DNA from: Owenia fusiformis
Lineage: Eukaryota; Annelida; Polychaeta; Sabellida; Oweniidae
Assembly: GCA_903813345.2 (NCBI GenBank)
Contig: CAIIXF020000012.1
Coordinates: 35,446,528 to 35,510,527, forward strand
Length of the DNA stretch: 64,000 nt
Direction: 5' to 3'
Shown here one piece after another: positions 11,701 to 26,700 of this stretch. The position numbers and the translations under genes were made by a program. Position 1 is the first letter of the stretch, and every line of letters begins with the position of its first letter. The notes beneath the pieces were generated by a model, which saw nothing but the letters and a program-made list of their open reading frames with translations, ran no database searches and was not told the DNA's origin.

Positions 11701-14700
11701 AATATACATAGTATGACAATGTGTGAAAGTTTCAGCTACCATATTTCTGTTATAGGGAAGTTATTTGAAAAACATTTCGTAAACGTCAACATATATGTAT
11801 AAAATGGATGCCACTATGTATCATTTGGATTCAGAACGGTAACAAATGGATGCTATAATAAATTATATTTTATCATGATGATTTATTTACTGATGGACAA
11901 CTGGCCAGGTTTTCTTTGTATCCATTGTTTGGATAAACATTCCTCATTCAGTAAAGTAATTAGCCACCTCATTACAAGACACCCTCATAAAAAATTGAAA
12001 TACTAAATATAAACCCATCAACTGGAAAATGCCATTACAGATGAAAAAACTATGGTTTTATCCATAATACTGTTAATTTGAAAAACTTGTCCATAACATG
12101 TAATGATGACAATGAAAATGTTGAAATTAGGTACGCCAATGAAGTGAATTCAGAGCAAAAGACCCATCAGCCCACTGGAATACCAACAAATCAAATTTCA
12201 TAGCCTTGCCCAAGTCGGTCTCCTTTACTTATCTTGATTTCTATTATGACCGCCTTGTACCCTAGAGAAAGCCGCGTGCTTTACCGACCCAATGTTTTTG
12301 TCGGTAAAATTTGACCAATCAACGATGGCCCTACATTGCCGAACTAGGTCTTCATGCATTTCCATCGCAAATTCAGTTTTGATTTTGAATCAACATTGAA
12401 TAGTATAGTTTCCATATAGCTTTTGAAATCTCGCTAAATCTCGTTTTTCGTGAGATTTTAAGAGACTTGCATATTAGACCTCTAATGACTTACATTACCT
12501 TCTTTTAAATGGTATATTTGAATTCAGTGGAATGTTTTCTCTTAAAATAGCTTTGATTTACACAGTTATGTAATTTGAATAATTTTCTATGACAATTTAA
12601 AAAAAGTTGGGCCAAATGTCCATAGATGCAATGCTAAAATTCTTTAAAACCGTGGATTATTTGTATGTCAATCAACATTAGCATGTTTAATCACAACATG
12701 TTCATAAACAGGGTCATCATGTGGTATATCATTTTATACAGATTCAACAAACACACTTTGATAAATCATGAAATTAAGCCACTTTTCCAAGATTTTAGCA
12801 TGTAAGTGAATGGAGCTCTAGCCAGAGTTAAAAGCTGAATAAAAGATGGCAGCACGAGATTTCATTGATTTTTCTGCTATTTAGAAACTATCCTATTGCA
12901 TGATTTCATTTAGACGAGTATTAATGGCTGTTTACATTCCACTGCACATTTAATAACATAATATATTGTAACTCTCAAGAAACACTCGATCAGATCATTG
13001 AATTTCAAGTCCTAGATGGGTAGTTTACTTTTTTTTAGCTGAACGAGCCTACAGATTCCTTGAAACAAATGACCCAAATTCAAGAATTATATTATCTATT
13101 TACATTTTTTTGAAATCGTGGTAAGTGGAATCTTCCCAATTACCAATTAGCATTAATATTGTTTTTGGACACTGTGGATTAAAATATTAAAAATACACAC
13201 ATTCAAAATGATTCAATAGTCCTATTCGCGTTAGGAAATTACTGGTCATTAACATAAATATTTCCCGCAATGCAACACGATAAAATGGACAATTTTCTAT
13301 TGGTCCGCAAAACACAACGTCATAGGCATTATCCCGATCCAACATTAGTACATATGTATAATAATATTCTATAATCCAGACAATAATTAGAAAAGAAGAT
13401 GGAAATTCAGTTTGCTTCGATTATTTTTTCTATGGCGTCTGAGCAAGTTCCGGGAACTGAGCAACTTCCGGGAAATCTGTGACGTCACTTGAATTTTAAA
13501 CTTAGGATTTTGACGATTCTGGTGAATATATTTTTTAAAAACTTGTCAAATGTCTTTATAATGATCATACCTATCGTATGTGCAAATAAAATTCATGATA
13601 AACCTCTAATAAAGTCACAATGCGTCATTGAAAAACACAGCCAATGTTATTCCAATGGGAAAGTGCCCGGATGTTGAGAAAGTTGTACCACGAAACTGAA
13701 CTCTCCAACGCGGAGATAAGAATATTTCGTACGTTAAAAGTTAGCGCGTATAGGTATATTGAAACCTAGCCAGTCTATTCATTGAATCCAATAAGAACGT
13801 CTACCAATCCACATGATACATCATAATTAAATTGTTTTTTTAAAGCGGATATTTCAAACCATAACCCAAAACATGTAATAAAACGCATTGTATTTGTGTT
13901 TTACTTCACACAGAAATATTTGTGTACGTGAAATAATTATATTACTTGAATTTTTTATTCCCCATTATAAGGTAAACCTATGGCAAATTATACATACCTT
14001 CTCACAGCTATGAGCGAGGTGATAAAACTGGTCGAGTGAACTCGTTTGAGTTATCTATTCTTCGTAAAAATATCAGAGAATGTGTGTTTATAGCGTAGCT
14101 TTGGTTTTGTAAATCAATGAAGTATGATATACACGGATGAGTAAATATAGATTATTTAAACAGAAGTGCAAAATTCTTCCACGAGACATAACATGTACCT
14201 GACTGCATCCACATATAGGTAGCGATCTGAGGCACTTCGATCAGGGTGTTGTCGGGACAATTTCTCTTGTGACTTAGGTTATGAATTTAGGTCTATCTCA
14301 ACAGATTTTACTGGTCTTATGCGCCGCAAATGGTGCGAAAGATGTTAAAATTGCATTTTCGACCCTAAAATTCAGATTTCTTAGGGGTACATTATTATTT
14401 AGCTATAAAACAAAAACTAAACAACCAATGCTTCTTTCTCTTAGTGTTTCTGTTAAGAGTAATTATATTTAAAATGCATATGTAAAAAAATTGAAGAATT
14501 TTAACTTAATTTAAAAACAACAACATTTTTTCACCCTAAAATCATCGAATTTAGGGGGGTAGACAGACACTGATCAGAATTAATGTTTTAATTTCTCAAT
14601 CAATCTTTGTTTAATATTAATGAAACTTTCCAAAAAATAGCATCAACATGTCCCCAGCATATACCCATAAAGAAAAACTCAAACTCTGATGTTTTTATCT

Positions 14701-17700
14701 ATAAGAGTCAATTTACCTCTCCCCTCTTTCCCTTATAAAAGGGATGTTGCCATTAATACATGTGGATTTAAACATTAGCATGATGTCACATTAAATGAAT
14801 ACATGTACATATCATATATTTTATCAAATATATTACCATAAAATATTTTCACTTAGGTGTATACATATAGTACATACCTGTGAATTATTTATAATACAAT
14901 ATTTATTCTATGTAGGCTCAAGATATAGGAATATTAAAAATCTGAAGTTGAATATTATCTAATACACAGTTCATGACTCAGTCATAATATTAATTTTACT
15001 CATTGTATGAATTTCTGTCATCACAAATGTAGTTTTTATTCACCAGAATATATTTCATCCACAAAGCTTTGTATTTCATAAACTTCCTCTTCATTTTGAT
15101 CTTCTAAAGTATCATCTAATACAATAACATCTACCAGGTCCTGGGGTAGAATTTTATCTGGATTTGACACTCATTGAAATCAAAATGGCCATCTTTCATC
15201 CTCCATCCATGTGACACAGGGGAGGGAATTGATGGGGAGGGGATGTGGGCAAGTTTCCTTATGTGTGCTTGATAACTGGCCCTTGCCAGATGCTGCTGTA
15301 ATGAATCTTTACATGGGGGTAGGAGGCTTATGTCAGTGCCTTCATAGCTTGTTATCACACTTGGAGCAGATTTTGGTTGGAATTTGTTCTCGAATAAGGT
15401 ATATCTCAGCTCATTTATATTTGAACACTTTTTGTTTCCATACATCTGGCAAGTAAACTTCTCAGCACATTTAGCAGTTTGATCACTAATGACTCCTCCA
15501 ATGGTGCCGAAACCTTTTTGAAATTCTACAGATCTCATAAGTAATTTTAGGGGGGGGGACACTTTCCCCCTTCTCACAAAGGCACTGAAGGAAACACATC
15601 CAGTGAATGAATGGAAGGCTGGTAAAGCATTACAAATTTACAAATGTCTGAACTGAGCGCATTTCCTACTTCCTTTACATTAAAGGGGCAACAAGGACTG
15701 TAGAGAGAAAATTTGAATTTTTTTCTTTTTTCTGAGCTATCAGGTCAATATTTGGCTTAACATCTTCTTTGACATACCTATTTTCTGAAAATGCATGGAT
15801 AAACTCTCAATTTAGAAGTGTAAATTCAGTTCAAAGCTTCTATATTTGATTTTTAAGATTCACCACGTTTCAAGAGGAATATCAGCTGAAATTATGTTCA
15901 TCCAGGGGGTTTCTTTGTAGATAATAAAAATATATGTTAGTCTTGATGAAATATCCAAACTTAAATATATTTTGACACTGGTCGATGATCGTTGAATTAC
16001 CCCCCTGCACTAATTGTTGCACCTTTAATAAGTTATATGTGGTCTGCACTACCAGTGTCGAAAATTAATGGAGTTTGAATAAGATTAGAAAGTGCACAAG
16101 AAGTACAAAAAAACATCGCTATCTGGGGATCTCACAACTATAGTTTTTTTTCTGTATTTTCAGGTTCATTTCATATTAATTGCATGGAGTATAATTTTTG
16201 TATCTGCCTCTTTGTGGGAAGATTTCAGACTGGTACACTGTACAGATCTCACCACATGAATCTGTCTTTCTTTGAATTTAGGAGCATTTTTATCTTTTTC
16301 CATTCTTCAAGGATCAACTGACTCAGCTGCATTTCATTCTCATCATTTAAAAGGAATTCCTTCCAATTGTTAGGAATCCTGGTATTAGGTCCTTTTATTA
16401 TTAGCTTTTTGGAGACACGCCTGCATATTCTTCCTGGTTCTTTAATTGAATCTTTCTTATATGTAATATGTAATATATGTTTCCAGCTCATGTAATAATT
16501 TTGACTTTTCTGTTTTAACCAAGTGCCCATCAGGTGTTCAAAGAGCCCAGGGTATTGGACTCAGGGGATATTCCAATATTCACTTTAGACTGATACTATG
16601 CTGCTCTGATAACATGACTAACTGGCCAAATATATTGCACTCAGCTCTAATCTCAATCAGTTTGTTTCCAGAGCTTTTCACCTTTTTGACTCCAGCATTG
16701 AATTCAGATGTTTTCAGTTTCATTCTTTTTTGGGGTCATGAAAACCTTTTCCCTTCTGCACGAATTTGTCTTGAATAAATTGCTTAAAGGCTTGTGTGCC
16801 CTTGGTTGCTGCATTTAAGAGATCATCTGCTAAATTAGAGGGTGTTGGCATTCCAGATGATATGCAGTATAAATGATCATTATCCTCAATTTGGAATGGA
16901 TTGAGAAAGCCATCAATTGAATCAATCAAATTAATTAATAATAGAACATCAGACAATAATAATAAGCCTTGAATAGCTTACTATTCTCCCTTATTGTTTT
17001 GCTACATGTTCCCTGCAAATAATGGATAGCAATTTATAATTGCAATTAGATGATCAGTTTATCAATTAAAGTTAAATATAAAGGTGTTTTGCAAAAAATG
17101 TGTTCACTATTGGTAATACAGAAAGACAATTTGTATTGGAATCAAGGTATGTGCTGAAAATAGGGTGTTCATTTTACACAGGTGTTCACTAGAGAAAGGT
17201 GTTCACTAACACAGGTCCCCCTGTATTAGGCTTATGTCATTTCAAAGACATTCACTAGCTACAAGTAAAACAAGGCATTAACATGACAAAATGTCACCAC
17301 CTAGTTGAAACAAGATAAAAAATACTTTTTTGACCTTGAGGAGGTCACTAAAGGTCAAATCTATTTTGTCCTTTAGTATGTCATTTAATGATCAAATCTA
17401 TATTCTTAAGAAGGTCATTGAAGGTCAAATCTCAAACCTTAAGTCAGATTTGAACTTCCGATAACTGATGATTTTGAAAAAAATGGTTAATTTGAAGCAA
17501 GTTGAAAAAATACCTTTTCTGACCTTGAAAAGGTCATTGAAAGTCAAATCTTAAATATAAAGACAGATTTGAACATCTGAAAACATGTAGATGATTTTGA
17601 AAACAATTGAAGTCAGTCTATACAGTATTTGTTAATTATTGGAAATTGTAAGAATTTGTTTCAGACCCCAATTGCCGACCACCAACCACAAACCGCCGAC

Positions 17701-20700
17701 CACCGTCAAAAAAGAACAGAGACCATAACAATATGTCACCACTTTTTGTTGGTGACATAAAAATGATAACCCGATATGAACCATTCTCCTAAGCAGGTGT
17801 CCAGAATCCGTACCTCCTTCCCCCTGCAATAACCAATTTGGACGCGCCTGGTTTAACTGAATCACGTGATCTAATTATGCACAATGACTTATACATGATT
17901 TCTGTCGCAGTGTTGCGACAGCCAATCAGATTGCGAGTTCTTAATCGGGGAAATGGTAACTGCTTATCGCTGGGGGTAAAAAGAAAGAATATGTTCTGGA
18001 TTTTGAAGCCCTGTGATCGGAGGATGGATATGAACATGAAGTATTTATTTTTAGATGAACATGCCAATATGGCCATGCCCTTCTAAAAAGGGAAAGAGGG
18101 GAGAGGTAAATTGACCCCTATAGGCAAAAAACATGTTAGAGTTTGAGTTTTTTCTTTATTGTAATGTGTTGGGGACATGTTGGTGCTACTTTTAGGAAAG
18201 TTCCATTAATATTAAACAAAGATTGATTGAGAAATTAAAAAATCAATACCAATCAGTGTCTCTCAACCCCTCGAAATTCTATGATTTTAGGGTGAAAAAA
18301 TGTTGCTGTTTTTAAATAAAGTTAAAATTCTTCAATTTTTTTACATATGCATTGTAAGTATGATTACTCTTAACAGAAACACCAAAAGAAAGAAGCATTG
18401 GTTGTTTAGTTTTTGTTTTATAGCTAGATAATAATGTACCCCTAAGAAATCTGAATTTTAGGGTCAAAAATGCAATTTTAACATCTTTCGCACCATTTGC
18501 GGCGCATAAGACCAGTAAAATCTGTTGAGATAGACCTAAATACATAACATAAGTCACAAGAGAAATTGTCCCGACAACACCCTGATCGAAGTGCCTCAGA
18601 TCGCTACCTAATAGATCGACTAGCCACAGTGATTTACAGAACATAAGAAGCAAATCGGTGGCTGAATTTTTCACTTTTGCTTTAGTTTTCGTGTCAGTTT
18701 TAGTCAGTTTCCGTGGCAATACTAGTTGTCCACATGTTCCGAATATATAAGCGCAAATGCCAAAGGGAAGGGTAAGTAAAAACTTTAAAGAAACCCAACA
18801 AGAAAAGAAAACTGTAAGTGTAAATCTGTCATAAGAAAAGTAGACCCTATATATCCCAAAACCATGATCTAACGTAAAAAGAAACAATGTCTAACATCCA
18901 CCTCCCCCTCCAATCGAGAACCAATATCACAATCCAGGACCAATTCACGGGAGTTCAAACGATAATATCGTACCCTGGTGACTAGCCAGATTTAGTATTG
19001 GCATATATTCTGATAAAATCTATAGAGTGAAGCGGGTGACATCAGTGAGAGGGTCTATAACGAGAAAAGCTGATAAATATTATAATTTAGTAGTAGATTA
19101 TTACTTGTGCAGATGTGAAATTAACATTAACTTACGACATTGGTCCCATTTCATCGTAAGTTTGTCTTATAACCTTTTTTACTCTCTTTTCCTTGGCGTT
19201 GGCGTTTGGATCATTTCTTCGGAGACAACAGCCAAACATTTCCCTAGAATGCAATATCACTGTACTTATAATTAAAACTAGTTGTGCATAATCGATATTT
19301 ATCTACCCATTTGGGATATTAGAACATAAACTGCACATTACCATATAACTGCCATAACTGCACATTGTAATGAATAAATTTGGGGTGTATTGTCCTCGTA
19401 CATATTGAAATAACGTGCTGGTATATAGAGGATGAGGGTTATTTTGACATATCGGAAGGTATTCAAATAACTTTGTCCCAAATTAAGAATTTGAGTTAAG
19501 CTTGGTTTGTAGAACGCAAACAACTAAATTAAATTTGATTTTGTACGACGCATTACATTAATGTGTAAATATCCACGTGAAAATGAAAAAAATATTACCT
19601 ATATCATATTATAAGTCATTGGTTATGGCAATTGCAATCATAAAAAAATCTTCAAAATTCTAACCATGCGAATGACCATTTTAATGATAACTATTTTCTA
19701 ATTGGACGTACCTCCAGCCCAAGAAGAGCAACTGAAGCCAAACCCAGGCGATGAAGAGGCAAATGATCATGGTAGGGAAGGCAAAGATGAACCAGGAACT
19801 GAAGTTAATCCCAGCCTCGTCTCCGAATAACCTAAAATAATTTAGATTGGAATTAAATACTCTTTTCAGTAGTCAAGGCTCCATCTGTTGATAGTCAGAG
19901 TTAAACGTGTGAAATCTTATCCAAATTCCATTGGGATCGGCAAAAAGTGTTCGCATTTCTAGGCATGCTTATTATGTAAGTATGTGGGAGATAACAATAC
20001 AGGGACTGAGAAAGGTGTTCACATTCAGAAATGAGAGTTGGTTGGATTTACAGGTTTTATTGTGTAATCATAGGCAAAGGCCGATAGGAATAATTTTTAA
20101 ATAAAGATGGCATGGTTATCGATCTGTGTCTATTTATAAAATATAATACTGGATTCTGTTGGTGCTGCCATCTTTATATTGGCCCAGAACCTATGTGTGT
20201 AATTATGCGTAGTTACATTTGTGATCATTAAAACCTATTCACACATAGCTAGGTAAGGTGTGTCCGATTCCAGCCAATCCGAACAGAGTATTCACATCGT
20301 GAACAGTGTGTGAACTAATCAATGACACATCCAAGGTGACTAGTTAAACAGTTGTCATGGTGATGAATGGATTTTTCACATTTGATTTGATGAATTGCCA
20401 ACTTGACCCTCGCAAATTGAAAATGTGTCATTAAGTGATTTTATTCCTTTTAGATGATTTTAGAGAAAAGAATTTAAGCCGAAGACTCAATGCATTATAG
20501 CTTTTTCATTATACTCTTGCGCGGTCATGCAAAGGTTTGGAAACAACAATTTCAGTGGTATGATTCAGCAAACAATGCACTGAGCCAAGGGCTTAAATCC
20601 TTTATCATTAGTATCGTTGATCTATTCAGAGAGTATTGATTATTACGACTATCCTTTGAATATAAGGGTAGGGATAAAAACAATTAATTCAAATAAATAA

Positions 20701-23700
20701 AAAGATCTACACTGCATACCAGTTTATTAACACTGCTTTTAAAATCATGATTGCATTTTTGCATTTTTGTTGTGTTGATTCAAAATTTTCCACGTTCATC
20801 CAACCGCAAGAATAGCCCATTATGCAAAACTATAATTGAATTTGGTGCAAAACTACATGTAGTCAATTCTACAACCACCAACTCACAAAAACCGCACATG
20901 TAAAACCCAGTTTATATTAGGCAATCCAAAAATTATTTGCAACATACATTATTTTTCCGATCAAAACATAAACAGGTTTAACATGCAGTCCAATGGGAGT
21001 AATAGTCCTCAAACCATTGGTGGGAGGTGTTACTTACGTTCCGGCTTGCCCGCTTAGGACAAGATTTGGTCCGGTTCCGGTAAGAGTCGCCATGCCACCT
21101 ATATTTGCCGCGTAGCAAATGCACATCGTGAGACCCTTGCACACTTTCTGATAATTCTGCGCTTCCTCTTTGCTCTGTTTTGCCGTCACGGTATTCACAC
21201 TGGAATTGGAACAGTCTTGATGAGGCCGATTATCAAAAAATTGAATATTGACCTGTTGGACATTGAAGGAAGTGTGATTAGACAAAACCTTGGCGGGAAA
21301 ATTAATTCTCGTCAAAGCCGAACTTTGACGATGATTACCGATTGGCATAATCAAAATCGTGGACCTCTGAATCAATAAGTATATATTCATTTAGAAAAGA
21401 TTATATTAATATCAAATTGTCTATTTGTTCGGTTATCTATTGTCAAGGTGTCTAAAACAAACATTTTGTCCGACCTATACCTGTCTGTAAACTCGATTTC
21501 TTTAAGTTCCAAGTCAATGGCATCTTTCCCTATAGAACCATACTTGCCCCTTCCATCTAATTCGTCTAAAATAATACACATAATACGTCCCTTTAATTAA
21601 GGAGACTAATACGGTACACATAATTAAAGGTTACGTGCAAAACTACTACAATCCTTTCAAAGATTTGGCAACCCTTGGGTGTAGCGAGGATTTGAGGAAG
21701 GAGAGACAACTTTGCGCCCTTGTACCCTCACTCTCCCTATTTAAATGATTAAACTATGTTTTCAAACTTTACATGGGGCCGTTAAAGCCTGTTCATTTCT
21801 GAACATTTTCCTAAATTACGTAGGATCGGAAATTGAGGACAAGTTCGAGGACAATTTTTTTTAATTTCGAAATATAAACTGACTTTAATATTTCTGCTGA
21901 AAACGACACTTGTTGCCAAAATTTTGGAGGGGAGTGTAATTGTTAAGAATAGCACACCAATCCTATGTTAATACCACCATCCGCCCACAAACATACATTG
22001 TACACAGGCGGATCCGGAAGCTAACAAGGGGGCACATTTCAAGTTAAAAAACACAACGTAATCAGAGTGACAAGAAACTTATTTTTGGCCATATATTGGA
22101 CTCCTTTTTTAAAAACTTATTCATCATTAGATTTCTGCTCAAATCTCACTCGCCATCAGGCGGCCATAATCAGGGGGGGTATATCGGTGGTTTTTGGTTT
22201 GATCGACATTCAGGACCAGTCACTAAGCTTGTATTCGCGAATACAACTTCCCGCTGCCGGCTACCAGATGAACCTAATATTTATGGTCAACTCATTTAAA
22301 TATGAATAAGTACCTGCCAATACAAGGGATTCGATCCATATTTAGATTAGTTGGTCATAAAACAATAGGTTAAGGTACAGCTGGAAAATAAAATTTTGAT
22401 AAAAGATTGCCATACCTGCACATGTTATTTTCTCGTACAAAATAAAGTATGAAGGCATGTGTTAATTTCCTTGCTTTTTCAGGAAAGTATCATTACATTG
22501 TCTTCTTTTAGAATATCTGGTAGGAGTTCAATGGGAACTCCAGGAAATTCTGATATTTCATACTTTCTATTTTTCCAAATTTTCTTTCAAAGTTTTCAGA
22601 CAACACAGGAGCTACCATTGACCTGTTTCCAGGTTTACTAAAAGTAGACAGTGTAATTATACTTTCCTGAAAACAGCAAGAAAATACACACATGCCTTCA
22701 TACTTAATTTTGTACCACAAAATAACATGTGCAGGTATAGCAATTTTTACCAAAATGTTACTTTCCAGCTGAGCCTTAATCCGGTAACCGGCAGCCGAAA
22801 ATTGCATTTGAATACAAGCTTTGTCCGTAGGCTCTTGTATAATGCAGTACCTTTTTTCTTATCGGCTTGTTCATCCTCAAACACCTCCTGAGCAGTATTA
22901 GTGTATGGAACTTTGTGGTTAGTCTCAACTTTAGCTGGTACTCCCTGTGCAACTGTTACGCTAGCATCAATGCCGTTAACTTTGTCCTCTAAATGCGCAT
23001 GCGCACAAAAAATGCTAAATATGTTATTAATTATGTTAACTTTTAAATAAGTCGCATTTGACAGTTAAAACACTTAACATTTTTGGATCTGAAATGTTTA
23101 GCACAGAACCTAGGCAACCCCGTGATATTTTCACTACGGCGCCCCGGCGGTTGAGTATTTTGTTTAAAATTGTATTTTGAACAAAATACTCAATCGGCCG
23201 GGCGCCGTAGTGAAAATCGGAGCAAATGTGACCAAGGCATAACCCTACTATCACACCAAACTAGTTCTCACTACGTTCTCGAAAACGGGCTCAAACTGTG
23301 CACGAACGGATTTAACGTACTAAGAACCAACTATGAACCGTTCGGGATCTGTTTACAAACTTCATGAAACTACTAGAACGAGTAGGTCCTCCAGCATTTA
23401 GAGCATGCTCAAAATTTTCTGGTGATCGTCAAAACGTTGCCGAATCGGTTTTAAACTGTGTGCGAACTGAATGAACGTAGCTACAACGTTTTACGGTCTG
23501 TTTACGAACTTCATGGACTTTCCCGGACGGGGTATGTGATTTAGAATTTTGAATCGATTCAAAATTCGATGGCGACCATACCGTTCTGTAATCAGGTCAT
23601 GATGACCTTCTAGTCTAAGGGACGGTTTACACTACGTTGCACACCGACGTGGTGCGACCTGAACGAACTGCGAATGAGGTGGACGTATTGAAGACTGTTT

Positions 23701-26700
23701 ATGAACGAAGTAGCTAATTATTTTAGACATATATCCCGACCGCAGCCAGATTGAGCCCGTTTTATGACATTTTCGTAGGACTGGCAAGAACGGGTAAGAA
23801 CTAGTTTGGTGTGATAGGGGGGTAAGGCAAACATGATCAGAATAGTCCATGGTATGAAATCTCTAGGACGTCTAATAAAGGAGTTGGTAGCACACTGTAG
23901 CGCAGCGATATTTGACCTTACATTAACATACCTACACATGTCCCCTAATAATTTTTATTATAACCGTTCAATATACTTCCGGCTTTTAGGCTGAATTATG
24001 CCTGCCATTAACAGAGGTCAAAAAATCACCAAAAAATAAAATCCCAATTTTTCACAATTTGGAGTACACAATGCAACAGAAAATGATAAAAAATGATTTT
24101 ATATATATGATTTATGTTTCTAAGCTATAAGTTTGAGGTTATTTTTCTTTTCAATACCCAAAAATATGTAATCAGTGTATCGACGTTTTGTATTGTTTCT
24201 TATGTATTAATAAGATAAATGCTACAAATGAATCACTTTTATATTGGAATGACAAATGTTTAAATGATGCTAGTTTTTTTTACAAAGGGGTCTCAATACG
24301 TTTTGAGATATGAACCTTTATTCAGCGGTGATAATTATCAATAAAGGCGGGCCTATTGCTCTTCCTTGACTAATTGGGACTACACTAAAATTCTATTTCC
24401 CGTAGTTAGATATAGCTCAGTTGCTTATAAAACAACCATCAAGACTTGATCGAATTCATGAATAATTGAGAAAAATCGTTATCATTATCTTCCTAAAATC
24501 TAATTGTATCCAGCGGTAAGGTCAAAAAACAAACAGCCATCAGAAAACTTGATGATAGCCACAAGTAACATCGAGAAAGAATTTCAGGGCGTTCGATTGC
24601 ATATGACTCTAATTGATTATTAGACATGCCCTTGGAATATATGAACATTCCAATACCTCTGTAACATTTAATTAGATATAAATCTTACCTATTTGTTATT
24701 GTATTTATTTATGTTTTGTAAAACATGAACAATAATTTGTTGTTAGACCCTTTGCGATTATATGGAAAAATTCTGGTAATAAAATGTTTTAAATGGTAAG
24801 AAAACTAATATGTTCCCAATCATAAATTACCTAAATATTCCACATAATTTTGTTGAATCGGCTTGGCTCATATTTGAAAAATCAAACAAAATCTGAAAAA
24901 CACACTTGCATAATTACACTAATTAAAAACCGACATCTACGGTAAAATTAAATAGAATATTTTTAAATTATGATAATTTATTTTTGTTCGTATGCTAAGA
25001 ATAACGGTCTGTGTCTTATAAAATGTATAAAAGTTCGAATCAAAATATTTTCGTTTTTTGACCCCTTGTGATGAAAGACATTTTTCGACCCGAAAGCCGG
25101 AAGTTTTTTCAGCAAATGGTATTTTAAAAGAATCAAGACATGAACACCTTCATAAATATTGCTTCAAATGTTGCTGCGCTAGAGTGTACTACGGATCCTT
25201 CATATTCGGAAGTCATACCATGGACCAGAACGCAAGGTTATTATCATGCACACAACGTTGATTCACTCATGCATGCTATAAAACGTCTCCGTAGCAGTTC
25301 TTTCGGTGCTTTTGAGCACGACAACAGTGAACAAATTGCTCGGAGTTGATTATATTGTATTATTTCACACAAAAGGGGCCCCTTGGCTCAATCACTTATA
25401 AGTAATGCCTGGGTCACATTTGCTCCGATTCATTGGCCGGCACCCGGCCGATTGAATATCCTGTATTTAGTTGTGAACAGAGTACTCAATCGGCCGGGCG
25501 CCGGCCAATGAATCGGGGCAAATGTGACCCAGGCATAAATTGTTCTTATTATAGAAAACGTGGACTTTTATTCTTCCCCCTAGCCATGATCCCAGATTCA
25601 AGGTTAACCCTGTCTCCGGTGCTTCGATTGAAAAAAAAATGATCAAAAATTTCAATTTATTTATTACATAGTACTGAGTATACCAAATGATGATGACATT
25701 TTGCAAGGGTTTCAAAAATATTTCCTCCTTTTCATTGCCATTTCTCACAAAGTGATTTATGTTCTTTTTGAAGTAGCTCTGGGGCCCTAAAACTGATCGT
25801 TAAAAGCTAACTACAATTAACATGCTCTGCAATGCGCTCACTCCGTGCAAACCACGTGATCATATTCAGCCAATAAGGTTAGCTTAATATAGTCACATGA
25901 TTCTTGACCTTCTCACGTGACTTACCATAATAGGAACTAGAAGTTGATTTCCGTTCATCGGCAATATATGCGATATTTGTAGTTCCTAAAATTGAAATGT
26001 TTGTTTGTTTTTATTTGTTATTTATAGTGGTAAGTTATTTACATACGATCATACATAATTAATAAGTTTTATATCAAAATGATTAAAATACAACGAGGTT
26101 GAGAAATTAGATGAAAAACTATTTTCTATCGCGGCAACTCATAACAATTACATGACATGGTGACATAAGCAGAAGATATAAAGGTTATTGGAATAGTTTT
26201 ATAAATGAATTAATCCCTTGCTTTCGGGCAATAGAAATTTTGTTATCAAAAGACCTAGATAGTCGACAGGCCCATTGACTTATGCATCACCAAAATATGA
26301 ATGCCATTTATCATTTCCATTGCCTTTAACATTAAATAACAATGCAGTCATCATTGCCTGGTATAACCGGCAATTAAAGTAATTATTTTGAACATACTCT
26401 TTATCGTTTAGCCTAAAATTGTATTTCATTAACATTGCTTCAATACGTGATTCACAAATACCGCCCCGTGTACATGTATACCTTCGAGTTCATTGTCTAG
26501 CTCCCCACTTCCTTCAACGTCATCGTCCTGACCTTCATTTAACTGAAGAAGTACGGCTTGGACGATCGGCACCATCATTGCAGTAGTTGCCGTATTACTG
26601 ATCCACATGGACAGGAATGCTGTTACAGTCATGAACCCGAACATCAACCTAAAAACGAAAGGAGAATCACCTTGCAATCATAACGCCTATTTTTGATGGG

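Larger units (their letters stand above)
14217..18607. mobile_element. 4.4-kb DNA transposon with about 530-bp terminal inverted repeats
   Basis: Left arm 14217-14750 and right arm 18083-18607 are inverted copies: ends TAGGTAGCGATCTGAGGCAC and reverse complement, and inner ends at ACCTCTCCCCTCTTTCCCTT. The inner region carries a degenerate minus-strand coding segment at 15131-15577 and smaller minus-strand frames at 16249-16530 and 16720-16956. It is inserted in the SLC13 intron. Comparison of the flanks with the 11536-11569 segment suggests a short target duplication (ATA). I cannot name the superfamily. Confidence 0.8.

Noticed and set aside
12290-12430. Minus-strand 47-codon frame ([17 protein letters not shown]...)
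   Set aside because: Short, no splice borders in phase with SLC13; the missing SLC13 exon was found instead at 19136-19243 (ending YDEMGPMS).
18312-18887. 191-codon minus-strand open frame
   Set aside because: Its C-terminal half is the inverted terminal repeat of the 14.2-18.6 kb element (also open at 14281-14472), and the N-terminal half has no family likeness or splice context.
22067-22807. Several overlapping open frames on both strands
   Set aside because: All lie in the two arms of one foldback element.
23632-23939. Minus-strand frames across the MITE border
   Set aside because: One lies inside the Harbinger-type MITE (the related copy at 51602-51829 has the same frame); the other spans its border into the next repeat.
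25058-25349. Small plus-strand genes
   Set aside because: Part of the right arm of an inverted repeat; no start or splice evidence.
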